Of a stretch of DNA of 21,584 nt, positions 7,101 to 13,894 are shown piece by piece. The notes under the pieces are model-generated. The model searched no databases. It was not told the origin of the DNA and worked only from the letters and a program-made list of their open reading frames with translations. A program made the translations under genes and the position numbers. How positions within the stretch are numbered: position 1 is the stretch's first letter; each line of letters opens with the position of its first letter. The DNA comes from a virus, in the IMG/VR virus record IMGVR_UViG_3300045107_000856, positions 1 through 21,584 of that record; one strand, written 5' to 3'.

Positions 7101-8840
7101 CTACAGCTCCTGTACCACCACCACCAGGCGCCGAACCAACGTTTGGCCCGCCTCGGTGACGATCGTATTTTTCAGCTTATACCGCCGGCCCAAGTCGCCC
7201 CCCAGCACCCGCACCGTCGTCGAGGTGGCCGTCTTGGTATCCGAATCCACCGTCAGCCCCGCCTCGGCATCCCAGGCCGACGTGTCGATCGCGTCCGTTC
7301 CGAGCACCGCGCTCCACTCCAGCGACAGATCGATCGTCTCGTCTGGGTCTTTGGCAACGTTCGCCACAGCCATAGTCAACGCCTCAAAGTTCCGCCGGGC
7401 CGCCGGCGCCGTATGCTGGCCCACTGCTGCCGGCCGATGGCGTGCCAGCCGCTCCACCACCGCGAACAAATTGGCGATCGACGCCCCCAGCGCGATCACC
7501 GCCGACACCGCCCCGTCGTGGACCGACGACACGCTCGCCACCGACGTCGCCAGCCCTCGCCCCACCGACCCCGTCGCCCCGTCGTGGACCGACGACACAC
7601 TCGCCACGCTGTCCAAGAGCGCCCGAGCCACGTTTGCAACCGCCCCGTCGTTCACGCTCGACAGGCTGGTCGGACTGTCCGCCAGCCCTCGCGCCACCTT
7701 CGACGCCGCACTGTCCGACACCGTCGAGGCCGAGGCCACCGTCGTCGCCAGCGCCCGCAGGAACAGCAAGACCGACACGGCGCTATCGTTCACCGAGGAC
7801 AAGCTCGACCGGCTATCCGACAGCGGCCGGGCCACCCTGGCGATCGCCCCGTCGTTCACTGTCGAGGCCGACGCCGGCGAGGTCGACAACCCACGCGCCA
7901 CCTTCGGCACCGCCGCATCGTTCACGCTCGACAGGCTCGCCCGACTGTCCGACAGCGGCCGGGCCACCTTGGCGATCGCCGCATCATTGACCGAGGACAG
8001 GCTCGCCAGGCTGTCAGAGAGCGCCCGCGCCACCTTCGATCCCGCGCTGTCGTTCACGCTTGAGGCGCTTGCCCGACTGTCCGCCAAACCCCGGGCCACT
8101 TTCGGCGCCGCGCTGTCGCTCACGCTCGACAGGCTTGCTACCGACGTCGTCAGGAGCCGAGTAAACCCAGCGAAGAACCGCGCCCGGCGGCCAGCCCCCC
8201 ACGAGATCGGCGGCGCGTCCTCGTCCGTCAGCGTCCCGCCCTCGGTCCAGCTCCGGCCGTTGCCCGAATAGTCCCGCACCCGCTCCCCAGAGCCGGGCAG
8301 AAGCGGCCACCACCCGTACAGGTTCGCCAGCCGGATCGGCCGCACTGAGAACCGTTCCAGCGCCACCTCGTCAGCCGTCAGTGCCGCCGACCACGCTTTC
8401 ATGTAGGCCACCCGGATGTTGCCCGGATTGGTGTTACCCGTCGTATACGCCGACACCTCCAGGCGCGTCGCCGCCGTGCGGCTGCCCACATTGCGGGTAT
8501 TCGTAATGTCCAGCGCCGCGTCCAAATAAACCTTGTACGACGTGGTCGACTCGCGCACCGACGCCAGATGCGCCCACGCCCCCGCCGTCAGCGCCGACCC
8601 CGCCAACTGCGTCCCGCCCGCCGTGGTCTGGATGCGGGTTTCCAGCGTCACCCCGTCCGACGTCGTCCGAAGCTGATCAACGTCCGTCGTCGCCCCCGCA
8701 TTGGGCGCCCAGATCGTTTGGTTACTGTTCGTATCCACCGCGATCATGACATGGGCCATGATCGTATAGGGCGAGTTGTAATCCAGCAGGTCAGTCGTCC
8801 GAAGAAGACGATCCGCCGAGGCATCGAACCGGACAGCCAT
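7101..8840 (-). CDS. LamG-domain, tandem-repeat phage fibre-like protein
   Basis: The 579-residue protein has three parts. Residues 1 to about 215 form a concanavalin/LamG-like sandwich: YTIMAHVMI, a GAWAHLASVRESTTSYKVYLDA strand pair, IRVAYMKAWSAALTADEV and NLYGWWPLLPGSG. This is the usual carbohydrate- or surface-binding fold of phage appendages. Residues 230-451 are ten tandem copies of a 22-residue unit. Residues about 485-579 are a beta-rich domain (DAIDTSAWDAEAGLTVDS... RYKLKNTIVTEAGQT) of a type seen in phage structural proteins. Receptor binding is likely but inferred. The gene ends 3 nt before the portal gene. Confidence 0.7.
   Translation of the reverse strand: MAVRFDASADRLLRTTDLLDYNSPYTIMAHVMIAVDTNSNQTIWAPNAGATTDVDQLRTTSDGVTLETRIQTTAGGTQLAGSALTAGAWAHLASVRESTTSYKVYLDAALDITNTRNVGSRTAATRLEVSAYTTGNTNPGNIRVAYMKAWSAALTADEVALERFSVRPIRLANLYGWWPLLPGSGERVRDYSGNGRSWTEGGTLTDEDAPPISWGAGRRARFFAGFTRLLTTSVASLSSVSDSAAPKVARGLADSRASASSVNDSAGSKVARALSDSLASLSSVNDAAIAKVARPLSDSRASLSSVNDAAVPKVARGLSTSPASASTVNDGAIARVARPLSDSRSSLSSVNDSAVSVLLFLRALATTVASASTVSDSAASKVARGLADSPTSLSSVNDGAVANVARALLDSVASVSSVHDGATGSVGRGLATSVASVSSVHDGAVSAVIALGASIANLFAVVERLARHRPAAVGQHTAPAARRNFEALTMAVANVAKDPDETIDLSLEWSAVLGTDAIDTSAWDAEAGLTVDSDTKTATSTTVRVLGGDLGRRYKLKNTIVTEAGQTLVRRLVVVVQEL
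7488..8153 (-). repeat. Ten tandem 66-bp coding repeats (22 residues each)
   Basis: Units follow the pattern L-x-D-S-x-A-S-x-S-S-V-N-D-x-A-x-x-K-V-A-R-x. The phase is constant except for one unit with a two-residue insertion (around residues 340-363). Hydrophobic residues at unit positions 1, 8, 11, 15 and 19 give 3-4-4 spacing, and 22 residues equals two hendecads, which suggests a near-straight coiled-coil or stalk. At DNA level the copies are diverged but alignable, so unequal recombination could change the copy number. Confidence 0.85.
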
Positions 8841-8852
8841 GCCGACCTCGCA

Positions 8853-9338
8853 CTAGGCCGCGTCGCGCAGCTCGACCGCCAGCACCAGCAGATCCCCGCT
8901 CGCCGTATCCGACCCGTTCGCCGCATCCCGGTCCAAGCTGATGCGGTACAGGTCGCCCGCCGCGATGCTATCCTTATTCGTCAGCGTGATCGAAATCACG
9001 TCAATATAGCCAGCCGTCCCCGGCACCGCCGTCGCCGCCGAGCTGTTCGCCGTGTCGAACGACGTGGTACTGTCCAGGTCCGTCGCATCCCCGTCCGTCA
9101 CTGCCTCCACCTGCGCCCGCAAGATCACGTTGCCCGACGTGGCCGAGGCCATCACGTAATACACCAACAGCGTCAGCGTCCCCGTCAGCCCCTGGGGCGC
9201 AATATCCGTCCAGTACGCCGCCTCAGAGGCTGCCGCGTCGAACGCCAGCGCCGGCCGCTGGTTGATCTGGGTGAGCTGGGGGAAGCTCGACGAGGGAAAC
9301 TCGGCGCTAAAGGGCGTCCCCACAAACCTTGTCGCCAT
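8853..9338 (-). CDS. Beta-sandwich phage appendage protein
   Basis: This 161-residue, strand-rich protein contains AAYWTDIAPQGLTGTLTLLVYYV, ATSGNVILRAQVEAV, DLDSTTSFDTAN and ISITLTNKDSIAAGDLYRISLDRDA. Similar small jelly-roll-like proteins occur among phage tail-fibre and appendage genes, usually without assigned function. The ATG at 9338 abuts the TAA of the upstream gene (TAAATG), and AGGTGG lies 5 nt upstream. It is in one tightly packed run with the 9339 and 9639 genes and the fibre-like 7101 gene. A structural role in the virion is probable. Confidence 0.55.
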   Translation of the reverse strand: MATRFVGTPFSAEFPSSSFPQLTQINQRPALAFDAAASEAAYWTDIAPQGLTGTLTLLVYYVMASATSGNVILRAQVEAVTDGDATDLDSTTSFDTANSSAATAVPGTAGYIDVISITLTNKDSIAAGDLYRISLDRDAANGSDTASGDLLVLAVELRDAA

Positions 9339-9623
9339 TTAATCCACCTCGCCCATAAACCGGCGGAGCGCCGCGGTATCAAACCGGGCCAGCACCACCA
9401 CCGCCAGGAGCAACGCCTTTTGGTCCGCCGTGGCCGAGGTACGGAACGCCGAGGGCAGCGCCGAGTTATAGCTCGACCCTGCCCCATCCGCCCACGTATC
9501 CGCCGCGTCCACTGCTGCCTGTAGCTCCGCTTTGGTCACTGCCAGCCCTTCCAGTTGCGCCGACAGGTAGCGCATGATCCCCCGCCAGATTTGTTGTCGA
9601 ACCGTCTGCGAAAGGACTGCCAT
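9339..9623 (-). CDS. Conserved small phage protein, helical
   Basis: The 94-residue protein reads as mainly helical: VRQQIWRGIMRYLSAQLEGL, TKAELQAAVDAADTWAD, NSALPSAFRTSATADQKALLLAVVVLARF. The 'R..IMR.LS', 'K..L.AAVDAAD.W' and 'LP..FR..A...QKALL' blocks match a family of small unannotated proteins found beside phage tail-fibre or baseplate genes. I know no function for it. GAGG lies 10 nt before the ATG at 9623, and its stop codon abuts the next gene's start. Confidence 0.6.
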   Translation of the reverse strand: MAVLSQTVRQQIWRGIMRYLSAQLEGLAVTKAELQAAVDAADTWADGAGSSYNSALPSAFRTSATADQKALLLAVVVLARFDTAALRRFMGEVD

Positions 9624-9638
9624 AGCTCCACTACCTCG

Positions 9639-10457
9639 CTATGCTTGGGAAAAGGCGAGCTGGCTAGACGCCCAGCTACACGTGTCCCCGCTCGTCACCG
9701 CCTGGTCGACCAGGCCGTTGTCGTACCAGAGAATATTCCCAGCGCTCGACGCGTCCGCGATAAACATCGCTACCACCGTCCCCCACGACCCCGTCGCCGC
9801 CGGGAAGCTCACCGCGTCCGCATTCGACACCGCCCCGCCCGAGGCCGCGCCCCACGCTGGCGAGCCGCCACCCGACGCATTGATCGCCACCCGCGCATAC
9901 GACCCGCCCGACACTTCCGTCACCGTGCCGCCCGTCGTGGTGTCCGCCAAGACCGCCGTGGCCAGGCCCGCATAGTTCGCCGACACCGTAAACGCTTGGT
10001 TGCGGAACATCCGATCGAGGAAGCCGTTCGCCGCATAGTTCGACAGGCCCGTCGAGGCCGTCAGCTCGACCCAGATTTCGCCCGACGCCACGCTGGGCGT
10101 ATTCCCCGACACCACGCTCTTGGACGCCGAAAACGACCCAGAGGCCAGCACATTGCCAGCCCCATGCGTCGCGCTGTCCACGATCGCCCAATATTGGTAC
10201 GTCCACGATCCCGACGCGGTGGGGAACGTCACCGCCCCGCTTTGGGTCACACGCCGGGAGGCCGCCGCCCCGAAGGCGATCGCCGTCCGGGCATACCCCC
10301 CAGAGTTCGCCACCTCCGACATACTCGCGCCCGTCGCTGCCTCGCCAGGATCGGCCGTGCACAGCGCCAGGTACAAAGTCGCCGCCGGCGTATACGCCGA
10401 CTCGCGGAAAAGGTGCTTGACCAGCGCCTGCTCGGCGTAATTGCTTAGCGACCCCAT
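9639..10457 (-). CDS. Duplicated-domain tail-fibre / minor tail-like protein
   Basis: This 272-residue protein is an internal tandem duplication of one beta-rich phage domain. Copy 1 (about 1-137) opens with LSNYAEQALVKHLF and contains YLALCTADPGEA, GGYARTAIAFGAA, VTFPTASGSW and VVSGNTPSVASG. Copy 2 (about 138-272) opens with LSNYAANGFLDRMF and contains YAGLATAVLAD, GGSYARVAI, VSFPAATGSW and VTSGDTCSWASS. This layout is typical of phage tail-associated proteins of unknown structure. Both copies keep the 'GSW' and 'SGdT' loops. GAGG lies 7 nt before the ATG, which overlaps the end of the holin-like gene by 13 nt. Confidence 0.65.
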   Translation of the reverse strand: MGSLSNYAEQALVKHLFRESAYTPAATLYLALCTADPGEAATGASMSEVANSGGYARTAIAFGAAASRRVTQSGAVTFPTASGSWTYQYWAIVDSATHGAGNVLASGSFSASKSVVSGNTPSVASGEIWVELTASTGLSNYAANGFLDRMFRNQAFTVSANYAGLATAVLADTTTGGTVTEVSGGSYARVAINASGGGSPAWGAASGGAVSNADAVSFPAATGSWGTVVAMFIADASSAGNILWYDNGLVDQAVTSGDTCSWASSQLAFSQA

Positions 10458-10828
10458 CGGACCACCTCAAGGAGCCGCATGGCGGTGGTGGTGGAGATCG
10501 TCACAAACAGGATCGACATCAGGCGCCGGCCAGGCGGTGGCAGGTCCGCCCCTTCCAGGCTCTGCAGAAGCGGCGTTTTGCGGAGCAGCTGGTACACCCC
10601 CTGCTGGAGCAGCAGCGCGGCGGCGAACTCCGTGGCAAGGCTCGACGGTAGCGGCCACATCAGAACACCATCCAGGGCGCGACCAGCGAAGAACACCACC
10701 CCCACCACCACCACCGTCAGCGCCGACACCTGGGTGTCGGACAGGCTCGGCCGGCGGATCAGCGCCACCAGGAGCGGCGACAGCGCCACGAGCAAGGTTG
10801 TCCAGTTCGTCACGTCGATCGGATTCAT
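10445..10828 (-). CDS. Holin-like membrane protein
   Basis: This 127-residue protein has three hydrophobic segments. They lie near residues 8-23 (TTLLVALSPLLVALI), 35-52 (ALTVVVVGVVFFAGRAL) and 102-120 (LMSILFVTISTTTAM). An amphipathic stretch (ATEFAAALLLQQGVYQLLRK) resembles the one in small actinophage-type holins. A holin makes the membrane lesion that lets the endolysin reach peptidoglycan, and the gene lies three genes after the amidase. The start at 10828 is well supported by AAGGGGGA 5 nt upstream. The RlpA-like frame upstream runs through almost all of this gene in another frame. Confidence 0.6.
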   Translation of the reverse strand: MNPIDVTNWTTLLVALSPLLVALIRRPSLSDTQVSALTVVVVGVVFFAGRALDGVLMWPLPSSLATEFAAALLLQQGVYQLLRKTPLLQSLEGADLPPPGRRLMSILFVTISTTTAMRLLEVVRWGR

Positions 10829-11240
10829 GATCGTCCCCCTTGAAATGCACGACCACCACCGGGCAACGTTCCGGCCGATCGTGCATGGCCCGGTCACCAC
10901 ACAGCCGCCGCGCCTCGCTATACCCCAGCTCCGTCACCCGCCCGGTCCGCAGATGCCGCGCTCGGTCGCTCTCGACCCTCCCCCGGCCCGTCGTGTCGAC
11001 GCTCGCCGACACATCCGTCACCCGACACCACAAAAGGGTGTCCGTATTCCGCCCGTAGACATACAGCCACACCCCCACCCCATACACCGGCGACGACACC
11101 ATGCAGTCCGCCGCCGGCAACCCCCGCACCTTTGCCACCCGCTCCATGACCCCCGGAGCATATCGAGGCGCCACCCCGCGCAGCACCGTCGGGCTAGGCT
11201 GTAGCCACATCACCACCAGGAGCAGTAGAAATACTCGCAT
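10467..11240 (-). CDS. Secreted RlpA-like double-psi beta-barrel protein; frame probably disrupted at its 3' end
   Basis: The N-terminus is a signal peptide (MRVFLLLLVVMWLQ, then PSPT). It is followed by YAPGVMERVAKVRGL, CMVSSPVYGVGVWLYVY, WCRVTDVS, RARHLRTGRVTELGYSEARRLCG and RPERCPV. The 'G.W..V......CRVtD.s...d..RHL.tG....LS......cG' order matches RlpA-like double-psi beta-barrels seen near phage lysis genes. Recognisable sequence ends near residue 130, just before the holin start. The open frame then continues for about 120 Ala/Gly/Pro-rich residues across the holin gene, which I take as noncoding shadow. The natural end is probably the TGA at 10825-10827, which forms ATGA with the holin start but is in another frame. 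Confidence 0.5.
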   Translation of the reverse strand: MRVFLLLLVVMWLQPSPTVLRGVAPRYAPGVMERVAKVRGLPAADCMVSSPVYGVGVWLYVYGRNTDTLLWCRVTDVSASVDTTGRGRVESDRARHLRTGRVTELGYSEARRLCGDRAMHDRPERCPVVVVHFKGDDHESDRRDELDNLARGAVAAPGGADPPAEPVRHPGVGADGGGGGGGVLRWSRPGWCSDVAATVEPCHGVRRRAAAPAGGVPAAPQNAASAEPGRGGPATAWPAPDVDPVCDDLHHHRHAAP

Positions 11241-11739
11241 GGCCCTCGGCGACCTGCCCCTCGACCCGCTCCCGGAGGCGGTGGTTTTCGAGGCGCAACT
11301 CGTTATTCTCACGCTCGAGAAATTCGCTTTTCGCCTGGGCTACTTGCAAGCGGTCCAGTGCCGTCGCCCGCTGGTTCGTCAGGTCCGCGATCGTCCGATC
11401 CTGCTCGTCGACCCGCGCCGCCAATTCTTTGTTTTGGCCTTGCAGCGCTTCGATCTGCCGCCTCTTCTGATCGTCCCGCTCTTGGAGCCGCGACAGCTCG
11501 CGGATAACGTCGACGTGCTTTTCTTCGAGTTTGTCTTTGCTCTGGTCCAGCGACTGGACCAACCCCGACAACCGGGCCACCTCTTGGAGCAGGTGGTCCC
11601 GGAACCCCTCTTCCCGGTCCAGCTTGAGCCGGCCCCGGTCGACTTTGTTCTGCGACCGCGCCCGCCAGAGCGCCGCCAACCCACCCAGCCCACCCAGCAC
11701 ACCGACCGCAGTAGTAGCCATCTCGGTCCACTCCGCCAT
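11194..11739 (-). CDS. Membrane-anchored coiled-coil protein of the lysis cassette
   Basis: This 181-residue protein has a single N-terminal membrane helix (about residues 8-25, ATTAVGVLGGLGGLAALW). A long charged coiled coil (about 45-165) follows, with heptads such as EEKHVDVIRELSRLQ, RRQIEALQGQNKEL and ENNELRLENHRLRERVE, then a short low-complexity tail. The layout resembles an inner-membrane spanin or an anchor scaffold for lysis. I see no matching outer-membrane lipoprotein, and the host envelope type is unknown. The ATG abuts the endolysin TAA (TAAATG). The 3' end overlaps the signal peptide of the next gene by 47 nt. Confidence 0.6.
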   Translation of the reverse strand: MAEWTEMATTAVGVLGGLGGLAALWRARSQNKVDRGRLKLDREEGFRDHLLQEVARLSGLVQSLDQSKDKLEEKHVDVIRELSRLQERDDQKRRQIEALQGQNKELAARVDEQDRTIADLTNQRATALDRLQVAQAKSEFLERENNELRLENHRLRERVEGQVAEGHASISTAPGGDVATA

Positions 11740-12540
11740 TTACGCCACCACCACAAACGCTTGATTCAAGCGCTTCAAAAAGTAGATCAGCCCCCGCTCG
11801 AAATACGCCACCGAATACTCGGAGGCCGGGTAATCCTCCGCCCGCACACAGCCGCCCAGCGCGATCGCCTGGGCTTTGTACGCCTGCGGAATAGCCCACC
11901 CCCCCTGCTCTTTGGGTAATGGCACGCCACACGACGCCCACCGCTTCTGCCATGGCAGGTCCGCCCCGAGCAGCTTGTTCGCCGCGCCGGCCAGCGCCGC
12001 CAGGTCCACCCCGTCCCCTGGGCACGCCGATTTGTCCCGAGGATCAATATGGAAGTGGCCGATCAGCGTCCGCCCCACCACGTACGGCACCAGCGACGGA
12101 TAGCGCCGGCCCAGCCACACCAGCGCGTCGACGTTCGCCTGGAACTGGACTTTGGGCCACGGCTTGCCGCTGAGCCCTTCGTTCTCGATTGAAATGGTGA
12201 CCCAATTGGGGTTTTGGTCAGAGGGATCGAGCAACTGCCACGTCGGCGCCACCACCCGATCGTGGGGGCATATCCACCGGCCCAACCCCGCATTCCACGA
12301 CAGGCCGTTCGCCCACGCCGAATCGTCGAAGTCGACCAGCTGGGCGATCTGGCCCTTTTGGCCCACCTCCAAGTGGGACGACGTCCCGTTCGCCGCCATA
12401 TGCTCGATGGACTTCTCGAACCAACCTTGATTGATGTGGATACAGACGGCTTTACGCCCCTTGTTGCCCTGCCAGAAGTTGACAGCGCCGCGCCAATCTG
12501 CGCCAGGGAGCCGCCCAGAAGTCGAGGGTACTACGACCAT
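11740..12540 (-). CDS. Endolysin: N-acetylmuramoyl-L-alanine amidase (Amidase_2)
   Basis: The 266-residue enzyme would cut the amide bond between N-acetylmuramic acid and L-alanine in peptidoglycan during lysis. The zinc-amidase landmarks are present: VCIHINQGW (His35), SAWANGLSWN (about 74-83), VTISIENEG (114-122) and IGHFHIDPRDKSACPGD (160-176), giving a second His and the Cys/Asp ligand group. The C-terminal 60 residues (WASCGVPLPKEQGGWAIP... YFERGLIYFLKRLNQAF) form a separate small domain, perhaps wall binding. It is the first gene of the late operon. GAGG lies 5 nt before the ATG but inside a strong stem. The frame extends to 12660 without further support. Confidence 0.88.
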   Translation of the reverse strand: MVVVPSTSGRLPGADWRGAVNFWQGNKGRKAVCIHINQGWFEKSIEHMAANGTSSHLEVGQKGQIAQLVDFDDSAWANGLSWNAGLGRWICPHDRVVAPTWQLLDPSDQNPNWVTISIENEGLSGKPWPKVQFQANVDALVWLGRRYPSLVPYVVGRTLIGHFHIDPRDKSACPGDGVDLAALAGAANKLLGADLPWQKRWASCGVPLPKEQGGWAIPQAYKAQAIALGGCVRAEDYPASEYSVAYFERGLIYFLKRLNQAFVVVA

Positions 12541-12541
12541 T

Positions 12542-12593
12542 GGTGCCTCGCCACAACAAAGCCTCGCCACAGGTGGTGTTGTGGCGAGGCACC
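12542..12593 (-). promoter_or_regulatory. Three-segment leader hairpin that can sequester the endolysin ribosome-binding site
   Basis: Arm A (12577-12593) and arm C (12542-12558) are a perfect 17-bp inverted repeat. Arm C contains the GAGG site and ends one base before the amidase ATG. Between them, arm B (12561-12571) repeats 11 bases of arm C, so A can pair with B instead. In mRNA order A-B-C, the A-B hairpin (11 bp, 8-nt loop) forms first and leaves C free. The longer A-C stem hides the ribosome-binding site. The structure is read directly from the sequence; its role as a switch or timer is inferred. Confidence 0.7.
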
Positions 12594-12629
12594 GAGCATA
12601 GTGTACCAAAAATGATCCCGCCATGTCAA
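12593..12629 (-). promoter_or_regulatory. Late promoter, minus strand
   Basis: TTGACA (plus positions 12624-12629) is followed after 18 bp by TACACT (12600-12605), preceded by TGG as an extended -10. The expected start is G at 12593, the first base of hairpin arm A. It faces away from early promoter P1, about 70 bp distant. Confidence 0.7.
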
Positions 12630-12632
12630 TTC

Positions 12633-12660
12633 TTGCATCAAAATCACAAAGATCATGCAA
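12633..12660. promoter_or_regulatory. TTGCAT / ATGCAA inverted repeat between divergent promoters, candidate operator
   Basis: TTGCAT at 12633-12638 and ATGCAA at 12655-12660 are perfect inverted half-sites 16 bp apart. They sit between the -35 boxes of the late promoter and P1. The same half-site recurs near other early promoters: as a compact palindrome at 15181-15198, in the form ATGCAG...CTGCAT at 18692-18707, and as a single site at 14079-14084. Confidence 0.5.
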
Positions 12661-12708
12661 AAAACCGCAAGATATTGACTAGGCAGTAGATAGAATATGG
12701 GGTATACT
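12657..12708 (+). promoter_or_regulatory. Early promoter repeat P1
   Basis: This is the first of four 52-bp repeats. The -10 is TATACT (12703-12708), and 17 bp upstream is TAGGCA (12680-12685) as a possible -35. The spacer GTAGATAGAATATGGGG is identical in all four copies. TTGACT overlaps the upstream side, where the other copies have TTGGCT. It drives the 12748, 13045 and 13492 genes. Confidence 0.75.
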
Positions 12709-12747
12709 AACGTCATTCGAGCCGATGACAAAGCCAAGGAGCCACCA

Positions 12748-13002
12748 ATGAGCAAGCCATACCGATACGCAATCGTGACCGTCGCCGGCGTCGAGCATCA
12801 CGTTCGCTACACCTTCGTCGAGGTGATTGGCGCCCCGCAGAGCCGCATCAAGTTCGACGGCGTCGCCACCTGCGGCACCGGCAAGGCCGCCAAGATCGTC
12901 CGCGAGGCGCAGCCCTTCACCGCCGAGCAGCACGCCGCCGCCGACGCCTTCCGAGCCGCCTGGGACGCCCGCCTCGGCAGCGAGTGGGTCAAAGGCTGGT
13001 AG
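12748..13002 (+). CDS. Small early phage protein, unknown
   Basis: This 84-residue protein starts at the ATG at 12748, where AAGGAG lies 6 nt upstream. The longer frame from 12697 begins inside the promoter. The N-terminal half is strand-rich (YRYAIVTVAGVEHHVRYTFVEVI), and the C-terminal half is one long helix (FTAEQHAAADAFRAAWDARL). I recognise no family. It is the first gene after P1, so it is probably made immediately on infection. Confidence 0.7.
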   Translation: MSKPYRYAIVTVAGVEHHVRYTFVEVIGAPQSRIKFDGVATCGTGKAAKIVREAQPFTAEQHAAADAFRAAWDARLGSEWVKGW

Positions 13003-13044
13003 AACCGCCCGAGCCGCCCAGCGGCCAGCAGACAGGAGAGCGCC

Positions 13045-13440
13045 ATGATCACCACCGCCACCACAATCTACACCCCCGCCCCCGTCGACTACGTTGTCGT
13101 CGAGGCCGAGGCCCAGCCTGTGATCATTGGCACCGAGCCGCTACCACGCGGGACCGTCTACCTGCTCCACTTCGACCGCCCGATCAGCCCCAAGCACACC
13201 GCCCAGCACTACATCGGCTGGACGAGCTACCTGCCCGGCCGAGCATTGGCCCACCTCCAAGGCCGGGGCGCTCGGCTCACCCAGGTTGCCCGCGAGCGCG
13301 GCATCGGCTTTGTCATCGCCCGCACCTGGCCAGGCGACCGCTACTTTGAGCGCTATCTCAAGAACCGCAAGAACGCCCCCAAGCTCTGCCCAATCTGTAA
13401 CACCCACCACGACCTCGACCACCTCGACGCCCTGATCTAA
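13045..13440 (+). CDS. GIY-YIG-like nuclease domain protein
   Basis: The 131-residue protein has a core resembling a compact GIY-YIG nuclease. It contains GTVYLLHFDRP followed by AQHYIGWTSYLPGRALAHLQGRGARL, then IGFVIARTWPGDRYFERYLKNRKNAPKLCPIC. The paired 'YLLhF' and 'hYIGWT' strands, a conserved Arg in ARTWPGDR, the Glu in FERYLK and the Asn-bearing segment after it are in GIY-YIG order. A CPIC followed by THHDLDH may bind metal. About 35 residues at the N-terminus are an Ala/Thr/Val-rich leader. AGGAG lies 6 nt before the ATG. A role in host DNA attack or recombination is inferred from the family. Confidence 0.6.
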   Translation: MITTATTIYTPAPVDYVVVEAEAQPVIIGTEPLPRGTVYLLHFDRPISPKHTAQHYIGWTSYLPGRALAHLQGRGARLTQVARERGIGFVIARTWPGDRYFERYLKNRKNAPKLCPICNTHHDLDHLDALI

Positions 13441-13491
13441 TCGCCGTCGGCCCGCACAGCGAGCCGTAGACCCATCAGAAAGGCCACCACC

Positions 13492-13875
13492 ATGAAACCT
13501 GCCGACCTCGCCCGCAAGCCCGTTTTGCAGATGACCCCCGACCGCAGCCATTGGCAGATGACCTACACCCCCCAGATCCAGCTCGAAGCCGGCCCCGACG
13601 CCGACCCCTGGACGTTCTCGCTCTACATCCGCCACGATTGGACCGCCGCCGAGGACGAGTATCAGTATTTCGCCTGTAACCACGCCCAGACGCTGCGCCT
13701 CTTCAAAGGCTCCGACTTCGACGCCCACGCCGCCTACGTCGAGGCCCACGGCGAGCAGGTACCCGACACCGACGCCCCCATGGCCGCCATACCGGGCGCC
13801 GCCGCCGCCTTCGACGCTATGATCGCCCGCTTCACAGCGATCAATCTTTTGGTCGACTGTCAGGTTAATTGGTAG
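13492..13875 (+). CDS. Early phage protein, unknown
   Basis: This 127-residue acidic protein has aromatic-rich strands (HWQMTYTPQIQLEAG, PWTFSLYIRHDW, DEYQYFACNH), then helices, and ends INLLVDCQVNW. No known motif is visible. AAAGG lies 8 nt before the ATG. The stop codon lies only 5 nt before the -10 of the putative small-RNA promoter, so the two units are tightly packed. It is the third and last protein gene under P1. Confidence 0.65.
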   Translation: MKPADLARKPVLQMTPDRSHWQMTYTPQIQLEAGPDADPWTFSLYIRHDWTAAEDEYQYFACNHAQTLRLFKGSDFDAHAAYVEAHGEQVPDTDAPMAAIPGAAAAFDAMIARFTAINLLVDCQVNW

Positions 13876-13894
13876 GGTGGTACAATACTCCGGC
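13876..13894 (+). promoter_or_regulatory. Extended -10 promoter for a small RNA
   Basis: TGG TACAAT (13878-13886) is a TGn-extended -10 with five of six consensus bases. No strong -35 is seen, which is usual for this class. The start is expected near 13893, almost exactly at the 5' end of the tRNA-like acceptor strand (13895). Confidence 0.5.

Noticed and set aside
11194-11240. An Rz/Rz1 spanin pair from the coiled-coil gene and the overlapping signal-peptide gene
   Set aside because: The overlapping gene has RlpA-like motifs, no lipobox Cys after the signal peptide, and is too large for Rz1. The host envelope type is unknown.
12697-12747. ORF starts at ATGGGGTAT in each promoter repeat (12697, 15256, 16573)
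   Set aside because: The ATG is part of the conserved promoter spacer and -10, upstream of the likely transcription start, and no Shine-Dalgarno precedes it.
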